Positions 1 to 5,524 of a stretch of 5,743 nucleotides of DNA are shown in pieces (within the stretch, counting starts at the first letter, position 1; every line of letters starts with the position of its first letter). This DNA is from Paracoccaceae bacterium (GTDB lineage: Bacteria > Pseudomonadota > Alphaproteobacteria > Rhodobacterales > Rhodobacteraceae), in assembly GCA_024742655.1 (NCBI GenBank), contig JANSYB010000183.1, positions 1 through 5,743 on the forward strand, given 5' to 3'. Below the pieces are notes generated by a model. It was given only the letters and a program-made list of their open reading frames with translations. It searched no databases and was not told the DNA's origin. The translations under genes were made by a program, and so were the position numbers.

Positions 1-1328
1 AGCCCCGCACCGTCACCGTTCCAGAACAGCAGGTCGAAGGCCGGGGGCGTTTCGCCCATCATGTAGGTTCGGATCGCGGGAGTATAAATCAGGTCGTTCG
101 AGCGCAGGAAAGACATCGTGCGCGACATGATGAAAGAGCGCAGGATGCCCTGCTCTTCCACTTCCTTTTCGATACCGTCCACGAAATCGTTCTGCAGGAA
201 GGGTACGAATTCGCCCTGCTCGCCGAAATCGGTGAGCGCGGTAAAGAAGGTCGCGGATTTCACGCTCTTGTCCCCGCGCTTGGCCATCAGGGCCAGCGTC
301 AGGTGCAGCGTGGTGCCCGCAATGCAATAGCCGACCGCATTGACCTGTTTTTCCCCGGTGATCGCCTTGGCCTCGCGGATGGCGGTCAGAAACCCCTCAT
401 CGACATAGTCATCCATGCTGACATCGGCATAGGAGGCATCCGGGTTCACCCAGCTGACCACGAACAGGGTATAGCCCTGATCGGTGATCCACTTGATCAG
501 GCTGTTCTGCGGCTTGAGGTCGAGCACGTAATACTTGTTGATCCACGGCGGAAAGATCACGACCGGGGTCTTGTAGACCTCTTCGGTGGTCGGCGCGTAC
601 TGGATCAGTTCCATCATCCGGTTGCGATAGACCACCTCGCCCTTGCTGCAGGCCACGTTCTCGCCCAGCACGAACGCCCTGTCGTCGGCCAGCCGCACGA
701 CCATCTCGCCGTTGTTGGCCTCAAGGTCGGCCACGAGGTTCTCGAGCCCGCGCACGAGGCTTTCGCCCTCGGTCTCGACCGCCCTTTCCAGCGCATCGGG
801 GTTGGTGCCGAGAAAGTTGGTCGGGCTCATCATGTCGATGATCTGGCGCGAGAAGTAATTCAGGCGCCGCTTGTCGACCTCGTCGAGATCGTCGGCCTCC
901 TGAACCGCGCTTTCGATGGCTTGCTTGTTCAAGGCATACTGGTGCTTGATATAGCGGAAATAGGGGTTGGTTTCCCACAGCGGGTTTGCAAAGCGCCGAT
1001 CCCCGGCCAGCGGGTCGGGTTGCTCGTCCTCTTCGGCAATCACGTGCCCCTGCGCGAGGCCCTGCTGCGCCTCCATGAAATGGCGCACGGATTTGCCCCA
1101 GTATTCCAGCTGCTGTTCGTACATCTTGCCGGGATTCTCGAAAATCCCCTGCCAGTAAGACGCCATCGCCTTGGCAAACAGATCCTGTGACGGCCCGTTC
1201 AGGTCCGGCTGGGGCGGATTGCGGGACGACAACGCCTGCAATAAGCGCTGTGACAGCTCTTCGACACGGGCGAGGTTCTCGCTCATCTTGTCGAAATTTT
1301 TGTCTGCGGCATCCTCGCTCGTTGCCAT
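1..1328 (-). CDS. phaC: Class I poly(3-hydroxyalkanoate) synthase PhaC (C-terminus beyond the left edge)
   Basis: PhaC polymerises (R)-3-hydroxyacyl-CoA, mainly 3-hydroxybutyryl-CoA, into polyester at the surface of storage granules. The window holds 442 codons. Class I synthases are usually about 560-600 aa, so roughly the last quarter, including the catalytic Asp and His, lies off the left edge. Visible family marks are SPTNFLGTNPDAL in the N-terminal domain, the motif PPWINKYYVLDL, SWVNPD, and the lipase-box-like GYCIAGTT with nucleophile Cys335. This fits the [GS]-x-C-x-[GA]-G pattern, with Ala where many synthases have Gly. The start at 1328 is preceded by GAGGGA (minus-strand complement of 1338-1343) with 9 nt spacing. 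The gene is divergent from phaZ. In related Rhodobacterales phaP and phaR often follow phaC, but that would be outside this window. No frameshift is seen. Confidence 0.97.
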   Translation of the reverse strand, partial: MATSEDAADKNFDKMSENLARVEELSQRLLQALSSRNPPQPDLNGPSQDLFAKAMASYWQGIFENPGKMYEQQLEYWGKSVRHFMEAQQGLAQGHVIAEEDEQPDPLAGDRRFANPLWETNPYFRYIKHQYALNKQAIESAVQEADDLDEVDKRRLNYFSRQIIDMMSPTNFLGTNPDALERAVETEGESLVRGLENLVADLEANNGEMVVRLADDRAFVLGENVACSKGEVVYRNRMMELIQYAPTTEEVYKTPVVIFPPWINKYYVLDLKPQNSLIKWITDQGYTLFVVSWVNPDASYADVSMDDYVDEGFLTAIREAKAITGEKQVNAVGYCIAGTTLHLTLALMAKRGDKSVKSATFFTALTDFGEQGEFVPFLQNDFVDGIEKEVEEQGILRSFIMSRTMSFLRSNDLIYTPAIRTYMMGETPPAFDLLFWNGDGAG

Positions 1329-1351
1329 TTTGTCGATTCCCTCGTAAATTT

Positions 1352-1362
1352 CTGCTATGCAG
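1352..1362. promoter_or_regulatory. Candidate PhaR operator CTGC-TAT-GCAG
   Basis: This is a perfect dyad CTGC-N3-GCAG, 23 bp upstream of the phaC start and 71 bp upstream of the phaZ start. The CTGC-N3/4-GCAG pattern is described as the binding site of PhaR, the PHA-responsive repressor, in Rhodobacter sphaeroides. I saw no second copy with 3-4 nt spacing in the window. A weaker GCCC-TGAACAT-GGGC dyad lies at 1375-1389. No convincing -35/-10 pair could be assigned to either gene here. The site is seen directly; binding and joint control of phaC and phaZ are inferred. Confidence 0.6.
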
Positions 1363-1421
1363 CATAACGGCGCTGCCCTGAACATGGGCTGCGACGAATG
1401 GAAACGGGCCGCCCAAGGTCT

Positions 1422-1427
1422 AAGGAG
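1422..1427 (+). promoter_or_regulatory. Ribosome binding site of phaZ
   Basis: AAGGAG, a near-perfect Shine-Dalgarno sequence, sits 6 nt before the ATG at 1434. It decides the phaZ start against the in-frame ATG at 1398, which has no such site. Confidence 0.85.
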
Positions 1428-1433
1428 TTTGTA

Positions 1434-2741
1434 ATGCGTTACATGATCACCTACGACCTTATGGAAACCATGCGCAACACCAATCAGTGGTTGGGTGCGA
1501 CGGCGCTTTCCATGGCATCTTACCCAATTTTCAGCATGGCTCCAAACCCTGCTTTTCATTGGCTGGCCGCCTGGGGTGAGGTAACGGAGCGCACCTTTCA
1601 GCGAATGGTCGTCAAACCGGACTGGGGCATCGAATCGATTACCGGCGAAGACGGGCGCGATCACCTGATCAATGTCGAGACCGTGGTGGAGCGCCCGTTC
1701 GGCGATCTCATTCATTTCGATGTGCAGGGCCGGGATGACATGGACCGCCGCGTGCTGCTCGTGGCGCCGATGTCGGGGCATTACGCGACGCTGCTGCGCT
1801 CGACCGTGCGCTCGCTTCTGCCCGATTGCGAGGTTTACGTGACCGACTGGCACAATGCCCGCGACATTCCGGTGTCCGAAGGCAAGTTCGATGTCGAGGA
1901 TTACACGCTCTACCTGATGGATTTCATGCGCGAACTGGGCAGCGACCTGCACGTGATCGCCGTGTGTCAGCCCGCACCGCTGACCCTGGCCGCGACGGCC
2001 TATCTCGCGGAACTGGACCCGGATGCGCAGCCGCGCTCCCTGACGCTGATCGGCGGGCCGATCGATCCCGATGCCACCCCCACCGACGTGACGGATTTCG
2101 GTCGCCGCGTGACCATGGGACAGCTGGAGGAAACGATGATCCAGCGCGTCGGCTTCAAATACAAGGGCGTGGGCCGGATGGTCTATCCCGGCCTGCTGCA
2201 ATTGACCTCGTTCATGTCGATGAACGCCGAACGGCACGGCAAGGCCTTCATGGATCAGATCGGCCGCGTGATGCGCAACGAGGCCAGCGATCACGACCCG
2301 CACAACAAGTTCTATGACGAGTATCTCGCCGTTATGGACATGCCGGCGGAGTTCTACCTGTCCACGGTTGAGCGGATTTTCAAAGGGCTCGAAATCGCCC
2401 GCAACGAATTCGTGGTGGCCGGGCACAAGGTCGATATCGGCGCGATCAGCCGCGTCGCGGTCAAGACCGTCGAGGGCGGCAAGGACGACATCTCCGCCCC
2501 CGGTCAGTGCGTTGCCGCACTGGACCTGCTGACCGGCCTGCCCGACAGCAAAAAGGCCAGCTATATCGAGCCGGAGGCCGGCCATTACGGCATTTTCGCG
2601 GGCCGCTCCTGGCGCAACAACATCCGTCCGCTGGTGCTTGATTTCATCGACGCCAATTCCGAGGCGCCGGCCAAACGCAGCCGCACTGCCCCCAGCAAGA
2701 AGAAGGCGGGCAAGAAGGGCGCGAAACTGGCGGCCGAATAA
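1434..2741 (+). CDS. phaZ: Intracellular poly(3-hydroxybutyrate) depolymerase PhaZ
   Basis: PhaZ hydrolyses (or thiolyses) the amorphous PHB of native intracellular granules, releasing 3-hydroxybutyrate units. The 435-aa product has the length and order of the Ralstonia PhaZ1-type family: an N-terminal region beginning MRYMITYDLMETMRNTNQW, an alpha/beta-hydrolase core, and a cysteine nucleophile in VIAVCQPAP (Cys178) instead of a Gly-x-Ser-x-Gly box. The acid is in GGKDDIS (Asp351 or Asp352) and the base in EAGHYGIF (His384). The start at 1434 is chosen because of the strong AAGGAG site; the reading frame itself is open from an ATG at 1398. Residues 414-431 form an unusual basic tail (7 Lys and 2 Arg among Ala, Pro, Gly and Ser). 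It is divergent from phaC and convergent with the small membrane-protein gene, whose stop lies 12 bp beyond. No strong terminator is visible between them. Confidence 0.96.
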   Translation: MRYMITYDLMETMRNTNQWLGATALSMASYPIFSMAPNPAFHWLAAWGEVTERTFQRMVVKPDWGIESITGEDGRDHLINVETVVERPFGDLIHFDVQGRDDMDRRVLLVAPMSGHYATLLRSTVRSLLPDCEVYVTDWHNARDIPVSEGKFDVEDYTLYLMDFMRELGSDLHVIAVCQPAPLTLAATAYLAELDPDAQPRSLTLIGGPIDPDATPTDVTDFGRRVTMGQLEETMIQRVGFKYKGVGRMVYPGLLQLTSFMSMNAERHGKAFMDQIGRVMRNEASDHDPHNKFYDEYLAVMDMPAEFYLSTVERIFKGLEIARNEFVVAGHKVDIGAISRVAVKTVEGGKDDISAPGQCVAALDLLTGLPDSKKASYIEPEAGHYGIFAGRSWRNNIRPLVLDFIDANSEAPAKRSRTAPSKKKAGKKGAKLAAE

Positions 2742-2753
2742 TGCCGCCCCGCG

Positions 2754-3023
2754 TCAGTCTTTTCGCTGACCGCCGCGCCGGCGGGGCCGTCCGCGCAGCC
2801 ATCGCACCAGCGGCACGATATCCAGTGCGGCCACCGCGGCGCCAAGCGGGATCATCCAGAATCCAAGAACCGGCAGAAAGCCGAGAACGCCCCCGCCCAT
2901 GATCACCAGCCCAACCGCCAGGCGCAGGCCGGGCGGCACGCGGCGCCCGACCCAAAGCTGAACCCGCCGGCGGGTCCGGCGGGCCCATGATTTCATTCGG
3001 CTCTTGTCCGTTTTTTCAGGCAT
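2754..3023 (-). CDS. Small PGPGW-like membrane hairpin protein
   Basis: This is an 89-aa protein of unknown function. Residues 33-70 are hydrophobic and glycine-rich and form a likely two-helix hairpin around the turn GFLPVLGFW. That turn resembles the P-G-P-G-W turn of the small PGPGW transmembrane family, although the exact motif is replaced by PVLGFW. Both ends are strongly basic (ARRTRRR at 14-20 and RGRPRRRGG at 77-85), so by the positive-inside rule both termini should be cytoplasmic. The ATG at 3023 overlaps the stop of the upstream hydrolase as ATGCCTGA, which suggests translational coupling. A second in-frame ATG at 2996 (MKSWARR) would remove the overlap and cannot be excluded, since neither start has a strong Shine-Dalgarno site. 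The family assignment is tentative; that it is a membrane protein is fairly safe. Confidence 0.78.
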   Translation of the reverse strand: MPEKTDKSRMKSWARRTRRRVQLWVGRRVPPGLRLAVGLVIMGGGVLGFLPVLGFWMIPLGAAVAALDIVPLVRWLRGRPRRRGGQRKD

Positions 3024-3741
3024 CTGCCCGGGTTTGCAGGACGAGTGGCTGCCGTTGCCAGGCGCGCAGGGCCGCGGTCACCGCGTCGGGCGCCTCCAAC
3101 GTGGGCAGGTGGCCCGCGTCACGGATCACGGCCAATTCTGCAAAGGGGATGATACCGGCCATGTGCTCGTGCCGGCGAAGCGGTGTCAGCGTGTCATATT
3201 CCCCGCACAAAACCAGCGTCGGCACCTTGCACGCCCGCAAAGAGGGTTGATAGTCACGCCGGCGCTGCAACGCCCGCGCCTGGCGCAGGATGGCAGCGGC
3301 ACCGATATTCTCGGCCATTTTGGTGACCGTGTGCAGCACCGTCGCCCGCTCGGATCCCGGCGCGAGATAATCGGGGCGCATGATCGCCGAGACCGCCTGA
3401 TCCAGCAATCCGGCCTTCAACTTGATGATCAGCGGCTCGTAGTCCGCCGCGGTCTGAGGCGTTTCCGCCAGCGCATTGGTATCCATCAGGGCCAGCCGCG
3501 TGATGCGTTCCGGCGCGCGGCGCAGCAATTCCATCGCCACGATCCCGCCCATCGACAACCCGGCCAGCGCGAACTTGCGCGGCAGAACATCGAGCAGGCC
3601 CGATGCGATCTCTTCGATGCGGTCGCCGCCGGTGACGGGGGCCACCGTCACAGCGCAATCGGGGCTGAGCGCCGCAATCTGCGGGCCAAAAAGACGTGCG
3701 TCACACATCATGCCCGGCAGGAAAACCAGGGGTTCGGCCAT
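3016..3741 (-). CDS. Alpha/beta-fold serine hydrolase (BioH/3-oxoadipate enol-lactonase style)
   Basis: This is a compact 241-aa alpha/beta hydrolase. The triad is readable: nucleophile Ser63 in GLSMGG, acid Asp183 in CGEYDTLTP, and base His211 in DAGHLPTLE. The N-terminal LVFLPGMMCDARLF (5-18) occupies the oxyanion-hole position normally held by an HG-x-x motif. The DAGHLP context is common in BioH, lactonase and other carboxylesterases, so the fold and catalytic class are clear but the substrate is not. The protein has no signal peptide and should be cytosolic. The ATG at 3741 follows AAGGA (complement of 3749-3753) at 7 nt spacing. It lies 133 bp downstream of the ABHD10-like gene and overlaps the membrane-protein gene by 8 nt. 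A weak TTGCCG-17-TACGAA pair in the 133-bp gap could be its own promoter, but this is marginal. Confidence 0.92.
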   Translation of the reverse strand: MAEPLVFLPGMMCDARLFGPQIAALSPDCAVTVAPVTGGDRIEEIASGLLDVLPRKFALAGLSMGGIVAMELLRRAPERITRLALMDTNALAETPQTAADYEPLIIKLKAGLLDQAVSAIMRPDYLAPGSERATVLHTVTKMAENIGAAAILRQARALQRRRDYQPSLRACKVPTLVLCGEYDTLTPLRRHEHMAGIIPFAELAVIRDAGHLPTLEAPDAVTAALRAWQRQPLVLQTRADA

Positions 3742-3874
3742 TCAAAGATCCTTACTGCCCGCGCAATGCGCTGTTTTTGTTTCGTACACAGTGCCACAGC
3801 GCGCGGCAAAATCAAGCGCAAGCGGCATGTCGCGCCCGATCTCGGCGGTCTGTGGCCTTGCGGACGATGCCGCG

Positions 3875-4630
3875 TCAGGCCGCTATGCGGACCAGAACCT
3901 CTTCGAGGGCGGTTTCGATAAGGGCAAGGCAATCGGGGTCGGAAAAGCGGTGATCGGCGCCTTTGACCAATGTCAGGCGCATGTCGTCGCCCCGGGCATG
4001 ATCCAGCAGGCGCAAGGCCACAGACATGTCCACATCGGCATCCGCCGTGCCCTGCAGAAACCGAACCGGTACCGGCAGCGCAAGGGGTGCGCGCAGGACC
4101 AGGTGATCGCGCCCGTCCTCGATCAGTTTGCGGGTGATGATGTAGGGCTCGCCATAGTCACTCGGCAGAGCCACCTGACCGGTTTCTTCCAATGCCTTGC
4201 GTTGCGCGTCGTCGAACCCCGCCCACATCGAATCCTCGGTGAAATCGGGGGCCGCGGCGATGGTCACGAGCCCGGCCAGCCGCTCCGGCATGGCCCGAGC
4301 GCATAACAGGGCAATCCAGCCGCCCATCGAGGAGCCCACGAGCATCTGAGGGCCATCGGTCAGCGCCGTGATCGCAGCCATCGCGTCGGCGGCCCAGTCC
4401 CCGATGCAGCCCTCGGCAAAGGCCCCCTCGCTTTCGCCATGGCCCGAGTAATCGAAGCGCAGAAAGGCACGTCCGGTGCGCCGGGCCCAAGCCTCCAAAT
4501 GCACCGCCTTGGTGCCCTCCATGTCGGATTTGAACCCACCCAGGAACACGACGCCGGGCCCCTGCCCGTCTGTTTTGTGATAGGCCAAGCGCCGCCCTTG
4601 CGGCGATGTCATGTATTCGGTCTGTCCCAT
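3875..4630 (-). CDS. ABHD10-like alpha/beta hydrolase (acyl-protein thioesterase / acyl-glucuronidase family)
   Basis: This 251-aa serine hydrolase closely resembles mammalian mitochondrial ABHD10 in layout: GGFKSDMEGTKA (31-42), FLRFDYSGHGESEG (57-69 region), DGPQMLVGSSMGGW with nucleophile Ser101, a GTADADV acid segment (Asp197), and KGADHRFS with His227. ABHD10 is known as a depalmitoylating thioesterase and an esterase of acyl glucuronides. The native substrate of bacterial members is not established. The start at 4630 (MGQTEYMTSPQG) is chosen because family similarity begins there and an AGGGGG tract lies 4 nt upstream. The ATG at 4612 (MTSPQG) is the alternative. The frame stays open to 4831, but that extension is arginine/proline-rich and antisense-like, and it overlaps the small MARY gene. 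The gene lies 79 bp downstream of that gene on the same strand, so co-transcription is possible. Confidence 0.92.
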   Translation of the reverse strand: MGQTEYMTSPQGRRLAYHKTDGQGPGVVFLGGFKSDMEGTKAVHLEAWARRTGRAFLRFDYSGHGESEGAFAEGCIGDWAADAMAAITALTDGPQMLVGSSMGGWIALLCARAMPERLAGLVTIAAAPDFTEDSMWAGFDDAQRKALEETGQVALPSDYGEPYIITRKLIEDGRDHLVLRAPLALPVPVRFLQGTADADVDMSVALRLLDHARGDDMRLTLVKGADHRFSDPDCLALIETALEEVLVRIAA

Positions 4631-4709
4631 GAAGCCCCCTGCCTGCGGCATATACCGCCCGGCAGCTTCGTCAAAGCGGCCCCGGGATGCAAGCCCCGGT
4701 GCGGCCCTG

Positions 4710-4904
4710 TCAGGCGATGGAGCCCAACCGGCGCTCGATCCGGCGCAGGGAATGCTCGGCCTCGGTGCTGGTCTGGTCCGCGACCGACGGGCCGGGCACG
4801 GTCTCCGCCGGCGGCGCCGGGGGCTGCACAAGGCGTCGCGGGGTGGTTTGTGTCAACTCGACATACTGCTCTGTCAATTGGAAACTGTGGTCGTACCTGG
4901 CCAT
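4710..4904 (-). CDS. Small MARY-motif protein, short paralogue (unknown function)
   Basis: I do not recognise a named family for this 64-aa protein. It is supported as a gene by similarity to the 81-aa product at 5182-5427. Both start with MARY, share the spacing F-x-L....EL......RR over the first 24 residues (10 identities), and share S-x-RRI...LG near the C-terminus. The middle (residues 27-45) is rich in Pro, Ala and Thr and probably disordered. Compared with its paralogue it stops just after the LG motif and lacks the NQKVFYRP...YIGG tail. The ribosome site is weak (GGACACCGGAT before the ATG). Upstream lie a candidate promoter, a dyad and a motif shared with the paralogue. No signal peptide or membrane segment is seen. 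It could be a degenerating copy rather than a functional gene. Confidence 0.68.
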   Translation of the reverse strand: MARYDHSFQLTEQYVELTQTTPRRLVQPPAPPAETVPGPSVADQTSTEAEHSLRRIERRLGSIA

Positions 4905-4932
4905 ATCCGGTGTCCGTTACCTACATTGCGCA

Positions 4933-4955
4933 CGATGCGTCATGAAAGCGTTACA
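4933..4955. repeat. Shared upstream motif, copy A (with 3-bp insertion)
   Basis: On the plus strand this reads CGATGCGTC, then ATG, then AAAG-C-GTTACA. It matches copy B at 5525-5544 at 19 of 20 positions once the 3-bp insertion is set aside. It lies 28 bp upstream of the 64-aa gene, just downstream of that gene's candidate -10. A shorter relative, GTC-N5-GTTACA, is at 4988-5001, and copy B has the same GTC-N5-GTTACA spacing. The role is unknown: it may be a regulator site or a remnant of duplication. Confidence 0.6.
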
Positions 4956-4963
4956 GGCATTTT

Positions 4964-4992
4964 TCGATATTGAAAATATCTTTTTATGTCAG
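4964..4992 (-). promoter_or_regulatory. Candidate promoter of the 64-aa gene with overlapping dyad
   Basis: Read on the minus strand, CTGACA (4992-4987, 5/6 to the -35 consensus) is followed after 17 bp by TATCGA (4969-4964, 3/6 to the -10 consensus). The perfect inverted repeat GATATT-GAA-AATATC at 4966-4980 covers most of the -10 box and much of the spacer, the position where a repressor would block initiation. Promoter activity and repressor binding are inferred; the dyad itself is seen. Confidence 0.4.
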
Positions 4993-5040
4993 GTTGTTAC
5001 AGTAAACAATCGCATACATTCGGGCACCGTTCGGCGCATA

Positions 5041-5076
5041 CAGACGTGCACATACGCATGCCGGGGCACACGTCTG
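5041..5076. repeat. 8-bp inverted repeat CAGACGTG...CACGTCTG
   Basis: Two perfect 8-bp arms (5041-5048 and 5069-5076) are separated by 20 bp. A direct repeat CGCATACA at 5011-5018 and 5035-5042 lies next to it, the second copy touching the left arm. The region 4905-5181 between the two small genes holds no ORF I can support. This repeat could be an operator pair or an RNA hairpin; there is no T-run after it on either strand, so it is not an obvious terminator. Confidence 0.5.
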
Positions 5077-5117
5077 GATACCGCCCCCGCTCCATCATGT
5101 GTGATGCGCTTTGCCGC

Positions 5118-5148
5118 AAAACGAAAACGGGGGCGCCCTGCGCCCCCG
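5118..5148 (-). terminator. Rho-independent terminator of the 81-aa gene
   Basis: A perfect 9-bp GC-rich stem (5128-5136 pairing with 5140-5148, core GGGGGCGC) has a 3-nt loop. On the minus strand it is followed directly by TTTTCGTTTT (complement of 5118-5127). It begins 33 bp past the stop of the 81-aa gene, so that gene is probably monocistronic and separated from the 64-aa gene. On the plus strand no T-run follows the stem. Confidence 0.9.
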
Positions 5149-5181
5149 AAACCCTTGTACGGCCGGTGTGACCCGGTTTTG

Positions 5182-5427
5182 TCAGCCGCCGATATAGGCG
5201 CTGCTTTTCGGACGGTAAAAAACCTTTTGATTGTGCAGACGTCCCAGAAGGTCATGGATACGGCGCACGGAGGCATCTGCATCCTGCGGGTCGTTGCACG
5301 GCCGGTTGTCATTCGAGGCCGACCCGATCAGGGCCCCGGACAGCTCACTTTTCGAGCGGCGCAGCGCCTCCTCGATCAGCTCCATATCCTCGACAGAGAG
5401 TTCGAAATTCACGTTGTATCGCGCCAT
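5182..5427 (-). CDS. Small MARY-motif protein, full-length paralogue (unknown function)
   Basis: This 81-aa soluble protein has no named function that I recognise. The N-terminal MARYNVNFELSVEDMELIEE (1-20) continues as a likely amphipathic acidic helix to about residue 30. A polar, variable linker (35-52) follows, then SVRRIHDLLGRLHNQKVFYRP (53-73) and a C-terminal YIGG. The frame is open from an ATG at 5451, but the start at 5427 is preferred for two reasons: GGAG lies 9 nt before it (complement of 5437-5440), and the 64-aa paralogue also begins exactly at MARY. It has its own candidate promoter upstream and a strong terminator downstream. The charge pattern and size would suit a small regulatory or adaptor protein, but nothing in the sequence shows a DNA-binding or enzymatic motif. 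Confidence 0.85.
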   Translation of the reverse strand: MARYNVNFELSVEDMELIEEALRRSKSELSGALIGSASNDNRPCNDPQDADASVRRIHDLLGRLHNQKVFYRPKSSAYIGG

Positions 5428-5453
5428 TGTCCTGTTCTCCGCTCTCTTCATAA

Positions 5454-5465
5454 GTTAAACTTAAC
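5454..5465. repeat. Dyad GTTAA-AC-TTAAC in the leader of the 81-aa gene
   Basis: A perfect 5-bp inverted repeat with 2-bp spacer lies 26 bp upstream of the 81-aa start and downstream of its candidate promoter. It also contains the overlapping AAGT-TAA-ACTT dyad (5452-5462). It could be an operator. It does not have the TTAA-N7-TTAA spacing of a CtrA site. Confidence 0.4.
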
Positions 5466-5483
5466 ATATCATCTGTTGAAGTG

Positions 5484-5511
5484 AATATAGGAAAGCCGGG
5501 GCGAAGGTAAA
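5484..5511 (-). promoter_or_regulatory. Candidate promoter of the 81-aa gene
   Basis: On the minus strand TTTACC (5511-5506, 4/6 to the -35 consensus) is followed after 16 bp by TATATT (5489-5484, 5/6 to the -10 consensus). The short A/T tract AAAATTTT (5516-5523) directly upstream resembles an UP element. Motif copy B (5525-5544) lies beyond that tract. The predicted leader is about 50 nt. Box matches are by eye only. Confidence 0.4.
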
Positions 5512-5524
5512 GTGGAAAATTTTG

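Noticed and set aside
303..1190. Long plus-strand open frame (295 aa) and other frames across 1-1416
   Set aside because: They are antisense or off-frame to phaC, whose protein has clear family motifs over the whole stretch; the shadow products show no recognisable domain.
1398..1433. Upstream ATG for phaZ adding 12 residues
   Set aside because: It has no ribosome site, whereas AAGGAG lies 6 nt before the ATG at 1434 and family similarity starts there.
2753..2770. Possible terminator between convergent phaZ and the membrane-protein gene (GTCAG...CTGAC)
   Set aside because: The stem is only 5 bp, has no following T-run and lies inside the membrane-protein gene's 3' end.
2967..2985. GC-rich palindromic run (CCCGCCGGCGGG and flank)
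   Set aside because: It is explained by consecutive arginine codons in the membrane protein (RRTRRR).
3024..3039. Second PhaR-like CTGC...GCAG
   Set aside because: The spacing is 8 nt instead of 3-4 and it lies in coding sequence.
3761..3782. Plus-strand hairpin GCGC-AAT-GCGC followed by a T-rich run
   Set aside because: The stem is only 4 bp and no plus-strand gene ends upstream of it.
3004..4306. Overlapping plus-strand open frames (305 and 276 aa)
   Set aside because: They run antisense to two hydrolases with complete catalytic triads, a common artefact in high-GC DNA.
4631..4831. 67-residue N-terminal extension of the ABHD10-like hydrolase
   Set aside because: It is Arg/Pro-rich without domain features and overlaps the 64-aa gene; homology and a purine-rich site support the start at 4630.
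4687..5484. Plus-strand open frame of 265 aa
   Set aside because: It crosses both small minus-strand genes, the terminator and AT-rich intergenic DNA; composition and motifs do not support coding.
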